Shown in pieces: positions 59,891 through 64,000 of a stretch of 64,000 nucleotides of DNA. Below the pieces are notes generated by a model that had not been told where the DNA came from, ran no database searches, and was given only the letters and a program-made list of their open reading frames with translations. The translations under genes and the position numbers were made by a program. The stretch is from Phyto melanocephala (lineage: Eukaryota; Arthropoda; Insecta; Diptera; Rhinophoridae). Numbering within the stretch: position 1 is the first letter of the stretch; every line of letters begins with the position of its first letter. The stretch covers positions 124,122,360 through 124,186,359 of the forward strand of contig OW799236.1 of NCBI GenBank assembly GCA_941918925.1, given 5' to 3'.

Positions 59891-60893
59891 TACACAGAAA
59901 AAAATATTGCCAAAATTTGTTTAATTAATTGCATTTTTAATTTGTTTTTGAATTCTAATTATAGTTTTAATTAATTTAATTAAATTTTTTAATTGATATT
60001 AAATATTTTCAAAAAACAAAGAGATTTCTGTCAGTTGAAAAAAAATTTAAAAAATAAAATATATTATTTTAAATGACATTTACTTGAAAATTTAATTTTA
60101 AGAATAAATTTAATATAATTGTTACTCAAGGAGCGAAATAATGAAAAATTGTCGCCAATCTGCAAGAGAAAGTTCTGGTAAGTGCACATACGTACATATA
60201 TAACAATATGTTCTGCTTTAAATATAATAAATGTTTTCTGTTTCATTGTAGGTATGCCAAAATTCATTACATATTTATTGCGTGTCTTTATATTCCTCAG
60301 AATTCTCATTTTAATAGGTAAGTTAGTTGAATTTCTTCACTCTGCCTGATCAAGCCTTTTTACCGATTAATGTTCCTTTATATCTAGGTCGTTGATGCTA
60401 AAAATTATTTTTGGAAATCCGGTTTTTAATATGGTATAGTATGTGTATGTGTGTGGTACCCTATTTCTTATCATTAATTTTATTATACATATAAGTAACG
60501 AAATATAATTAAAAATATAGACTCCTTTGTAATATAAATGTAGTATATTAAGAATAAACATATATAAAAAAAATAATATTTTTTTTGTATTTTTTTTAAA
60601 TAGGTTTAATAAATTATATTATTGATATAATAAATGCTTTAATGTTATAAAACCCAAATCTCAAATAAAGACATGATTAAATTAATTAAAATCATTTTTG
60701 AAAATTATTGAAAATTTTAATTAATTTTTTAATACTGTTTTAATTGATATTTTTCTCCATATTTTTTCAATTAAAACTATTAATTTTCATTTAATTAATA
60801 GTATCATTTTGATGATTGGAGCAAAACTAAACAATTTTTTAATTAATAATTTTAATTTCGTAATTAAAATCCATATTTATTTTTTTCTGTGTA
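59891..60893 (+). mobile_element. 1-kb TIR element with intron-like splice signals, copy 1
   Basis: TACACAGAAAAAAATA occurs at 59891 and inverted at the right end (60893). Copy 2 (61759-62944) is the same element in the opposite orientation. Inside, the frame RSEIMKNCRQSARESSG ends at a GGTAAGTGCAC donor (60178), then 74 nt later TTTTCTGTTTCATTGTAG (AG at 60250-60251) precedes a 66-nt segment ending AATAG|GTAAGT (60318). I cannot name the family. Confidence 0.7.
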
Positions 60894-61758
60894 GAATAGA
60901 AATAGAAATATGTTTTATGTCATGTTCAAACGGTGATATGAACCACTACGTTCGTTCCCTGAATCACGATTGCAAACCTTGGTGTGCAGACGATTGTTCT
61001 TGTTTCATTTTTTCTACACTTTAATATATGTTTATCTATTTCTTTTTTCCCATTTTTATTTTAAAATTTATACGTAAATACATACTTTTTATTTATTAAA
61101 AGCTTTTCTTTAATCTCTTCAAATCTTAATAGCCCAACATAATTACGACCAAGGCAGATCGAATTTAAGTAGCGGATTAAGGATAGTCTTTTTCTAGATA
61201 AAAGAGCAAATACTTTTATAGATCTATATCCGTTATACTTATTTATGCTTGTAGAATGCTGAAATAGCAAAGCCTGTAGTATTTGGGTTTTCTGCACTTC
61301 CTGGTAAGAGACTTAGAATCAGAGGAAAATACATAATCACCCCTATCAGGAATATTTTCCCCCGAATTATATATGCACTTTTCCCTTAAATACCAATCGT
61401 TAATAAATTTACTTTTTTTCTCTCTATTTTGACCAAATTTTCAGTAATAAAGGGAACAAAAATTCCACGCAAAACCATAATACCAATTTTTATTTCGAAA
61501 TGAACGAAAATTTATTTTTATTCACGATAGGGGTGATTGAGTGTGGATGCTTCGTTAATAAAACTAAATTATCTTTTAAATTAATTAATAAGTGAATAAG
61601 TGAATTCAGGAGCGCACAACATGCCAACTGTGCATAAGTGTATACCTGTTATGGGTTTGGGCTTTTAGTGCCCCTCCTTTTCAACCAATTCACAAGGTGT
61701 GCTATCATGTAATATGATTTACTAAAGTTTGAAAATGGTTTAAAAATATTGTATCGTT
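60894..61758. other. spacer between the two 1-kb elements, no feature seen
   Basis: No coding or RNA feature was recognised. The spacer is less A/T-run-rich than its flanks and may be single-copy. Confidence 0.4.
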
Positions 61759-62944
61759 TACACAGAAAAAAATAAATATGAATTTCAATTACGAAATTAA
61801 TACTATTAATTAAAAAAATGTTTAATATTGCTCCAATCATCAAAATGATACTATTAATTAAATAAAAATTAATAGTTGTAATTAAAAGAATATTGCGAAA
61901 AATATCAATTTAAACATTATTAAAAAATTAATTAAAATTTTCCTAATTTTTAAAAATTATTTTAATTAATTGAATCATGCTTATAAATGAAATTTGCGAT
62001 TTATATAAATAAAGAATTTATTGTATCAGTAATTTATATTATTAAAACAGTTTTAAATAAAATTACCCAAAAAGAAAAAATTCATTTTTTAATATTTTTT
62101 CTTAACATGTATTTTAATTACATTTCATTACTTATATACTAATAATTTAATATAAAATGTAGGGTTCCACAAGTACACATAAATACTATGCCATGTCAAG
62201 CGCCGAATTGGTTTTAAATTCATTCGTCGATTGTAGCGTATTTCTATAGACCTACGACATTAAAACCACCACAAGAGAAATTTTAGCCAAATCAAATCGC
62301 AAGTATTTGATTAACAATTCTCCGTCATCTGTGGAATAGATAATTGAACAATTAAATTGTTTATACAGAAATTTCACTTTAACGTTCACTATGTAACATG
62401 TAATAGGGAAGTTTCGTCCACGTTTACATCGTTCGATTGATTGAAATTCAAAAAAATAATTGGTAGCAACAATAACCTAGACATAATGCAATATTTACTG
62501 GTAAAAAAGCTTGATCAGAGTGTAGACTACTACTGACTTACCTATTAAAATTGGAATCTTGAGCGATATACCAGAATACAAGAAATATTGGCTTTGGACA
62601 CATCTAGAATGAAACTGAAACAATTTGTTATATTTAAAACAAGATATATTTATTATATGTGTGCACTTACCGGAACTATCTCTTATAGATTGTCCACTAT
62701 TTTTTATTATTCTGCTCCTTGGATAACAAATATTAAATTTATCCTTCGAAAGCAAATTTTCAAAAAGTGTTATTTAAAATTAAATTTTTTATTTTTTCAA
62801 CTGACAGAAATCTCTATGTTTCTTGAAAACATTTTATATCAATTAAAAAAATTAATTAAATTAAATAAAATTTTAATTAGAATTTAAAAACAAGTCAAAA
62901 AGTCAATTAATTAAAAAAATTTAAGGAATAATTTTGTCTGTGTT
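61759..62944 (-). mobile_element. 1-kb TIR element with intron-like splice signals, copy 2
   Basis: The left end TACACAGAAAAAAATAAATA equals the complemented right end of copy 1, and the right end carries the matching ACACAGAC. On the minus strand the frame RSRIIKNSGQSIRDSSG aligns with copy 1 (I/M and E/D changes). It ends at GGTAAGTGCAC (donor 62670-62665), with an acceptor TTTCATTCTAG 67 nt later (AG 62605-62604) and a 62-nt segment before AATAG|GTAAGT (62541-62536). Its coding strand matches the transcription direction of for. Confidence 0.7.
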
Positions 62945-64000
62945 ATTATCTAATCTTTAAACTGATTTAAAATTTTTAAAAATTATATCAATATGACAAT
63001 AAGACATGATAGCACATGAAGTGAATAAACCAAATGTGTATGTATAAATTAACAATAAACTCCTTTAGGAATCTGTTCCCACACAAATTGATGCATGACT
63101 GTTTGTGTATATGTGTAAACGATGTGGTTCTTAATGCCGCACAGTTTTACCTCAGAACATAATGCATTTTACGATTGCGCCACTGTCGTCATCATTACAG
63201 TAAATTTTGTTGCTTGTCTTTTTTTCCCTCCCCTCCACCTCTTTACAAATTATTTGTATACAAAATCAACTCGTATTTAAAGGTACAACCATTTATACAT
63301 ATTTGCTTGTGCCAAATACATACTGTGAGTTAGCGAGTGTGTGCTTTTTAGGCCCAATGAACAAGTATAAAAAACGCACATACACACAAACACACACGGA
63401 AGATGTATTACATTTTGGCGCTTAATGAGGGGCTACCATTATGAAAATTTTATTCCCATTTTTAGGACTTTTTTTACAACTACCATTTTGCCTTTTGACT
63501 GAAAATGACTTCATCTTCTGTGCTTTTTTACATTTAATACAAGACTCTCACACAGATAAACAGCAAGAAAGACCAACAAATAAAACAGAATGAATAAATA
63601 AATGTTAGTAAAATCAGGCAATGGTATGAATAAACATATATTATGGCTTAATATATTCGTTGTCATACTATAGAAACGACTTTGAGTTGGTTGTTTGACT
63701 TGACTTGAGTTGGCTGGCTGCTGCTTAATGTTTTTTTATTTTGGTTGTAGTTGTTGTTGCTGCTGAGTAATAGAAATGTTTGAATACGTTCTCGACTCAA
63801 ATATGCATGACTTTTGCGGCATTTGGACCAGAATACTTTCATATAATGACTGCTAAATTGTTCTGGTTGTTGTGTTGTTGTTATTGTTGGTAAAACGTTT
63901 ATGCTTGTTTAAATTTTATTGCGGTCGCCATCATCATCTCCGGCTCTTATTATTTCTTTTTTTCTTTCTTTATTTTTGGGTGGTGGACATTGGCGTAGCT
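62945..64000. other. probable single-copy non-coding DNA at the window end
   Basis: No transposon or gene was recognised. The stretch 63660-63960 is less AT-rich, with CAACAACAAC-type runs on the minus strand that are common in insect 5' UTRs and enhancers. It could hold an upstream for exon or regulatory DNA, but there is no direct evidence. Confidence 0.35.

Noticed and set aside
60809..61843. Paired short proteins beginning MMIGA in two places
   Set aside because: They come from the same terminal repeat of two transposon copies and are not a conserved small gene.
1..64000. LTR retrotransposon or endogenous retrovirus
   Set aside because: No pair of long direct repeats and no gag, protease, reverse transcriptase or integrase motifs of that type were seen.

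Overview
The window looks like nuclear DNA of a higher fly (Diptera, Brachycera), probably a calyptrate. It is strongly AT-rich, contains one well-conserved insect gene exon, and is otherwise filled with fly-type transposable-element relics: mariner, rosa-like, Harbinger, pogo/Tigger, Helitrons, non-LTR elements and a tRNA-derived SINE. The calyptrate placement is an inference from repeat style and was not tested.

Gene content. One real protein-coding exon is visible, on the minus strand at 6576-4994. It is the large N-terminal coding exon of foraging (for), the cGMP-dependent protein kinase gene. It carries the family N-terminus, Gln/Asn/Thr-rich low-complexity sequence, the Leu/Ile coiled coil and the autoinhibitory motif RAQGISAEP. 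It begins with a splice acceptor at about 6633 and ends at a GTGAGT donor at 4993. At least one 5' non-coding exon must therefore lie at higher coordinates, and the cyclic-nucleotide-binding and kinase exons lie below position 1. No other host gene was recognised in the 57 kb upstream of the exon, which is best read as a TE-swollen 5' intron and regulatory region of for, possibly including intergenic DNA.

Layout. 1-4993: downstream intron with a Helitron-type relic, an inverted-repeat element interrupted by a SINE with target-site duplications, and a repeat fragment. 4994-6632: for exon. 7.9-15.5 kb: a common ~750 bp repeat (ends TATACCCTTCAC), two mariner relics, a concentric palindrome and a TA-flanked MITE. 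16.7-21.4 kb: a Helitron holding a nested MITE, a mariner relic and a minus-strand non-LTR 3' end. 22.7-29.1 kb: AT-rich tandem DNA, a small MITE, a 1.5 kb head-to-head inverted pair, a mariner fragment and a MITE with a second SINE. 31.5-39.5 kb: an element with 43-bp terminal repeats, a mariner interrupted by a Harbinger element, a non-LTR end, a perfect 50-bp-arm palindrome, a TA-flanked mariner and a Helitron. 41-51 kb: a repeat fragment, a TA-flanked MITE in a Helitron end, a Tc1-like relic, and a Tigger-type element inserted inside a MITE terminus. 54.6-63 kb: a MITE, non-LTR fragment, short inverted repeat, internally deleted rosa-like mariner and two opposed 1 kb elements with intron-like splice signals.

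No complete autonomous transposon, tRNA gene, rRNA gene or CRISPR array was found. The most interesting observations are nested insertions that give clean relative dating, large or perfect inverted repeats that could form hairpin RNA inside a for transcript, and a pair of unidentified elements with conserved splice signals. I found no convincing new multi-gene system.
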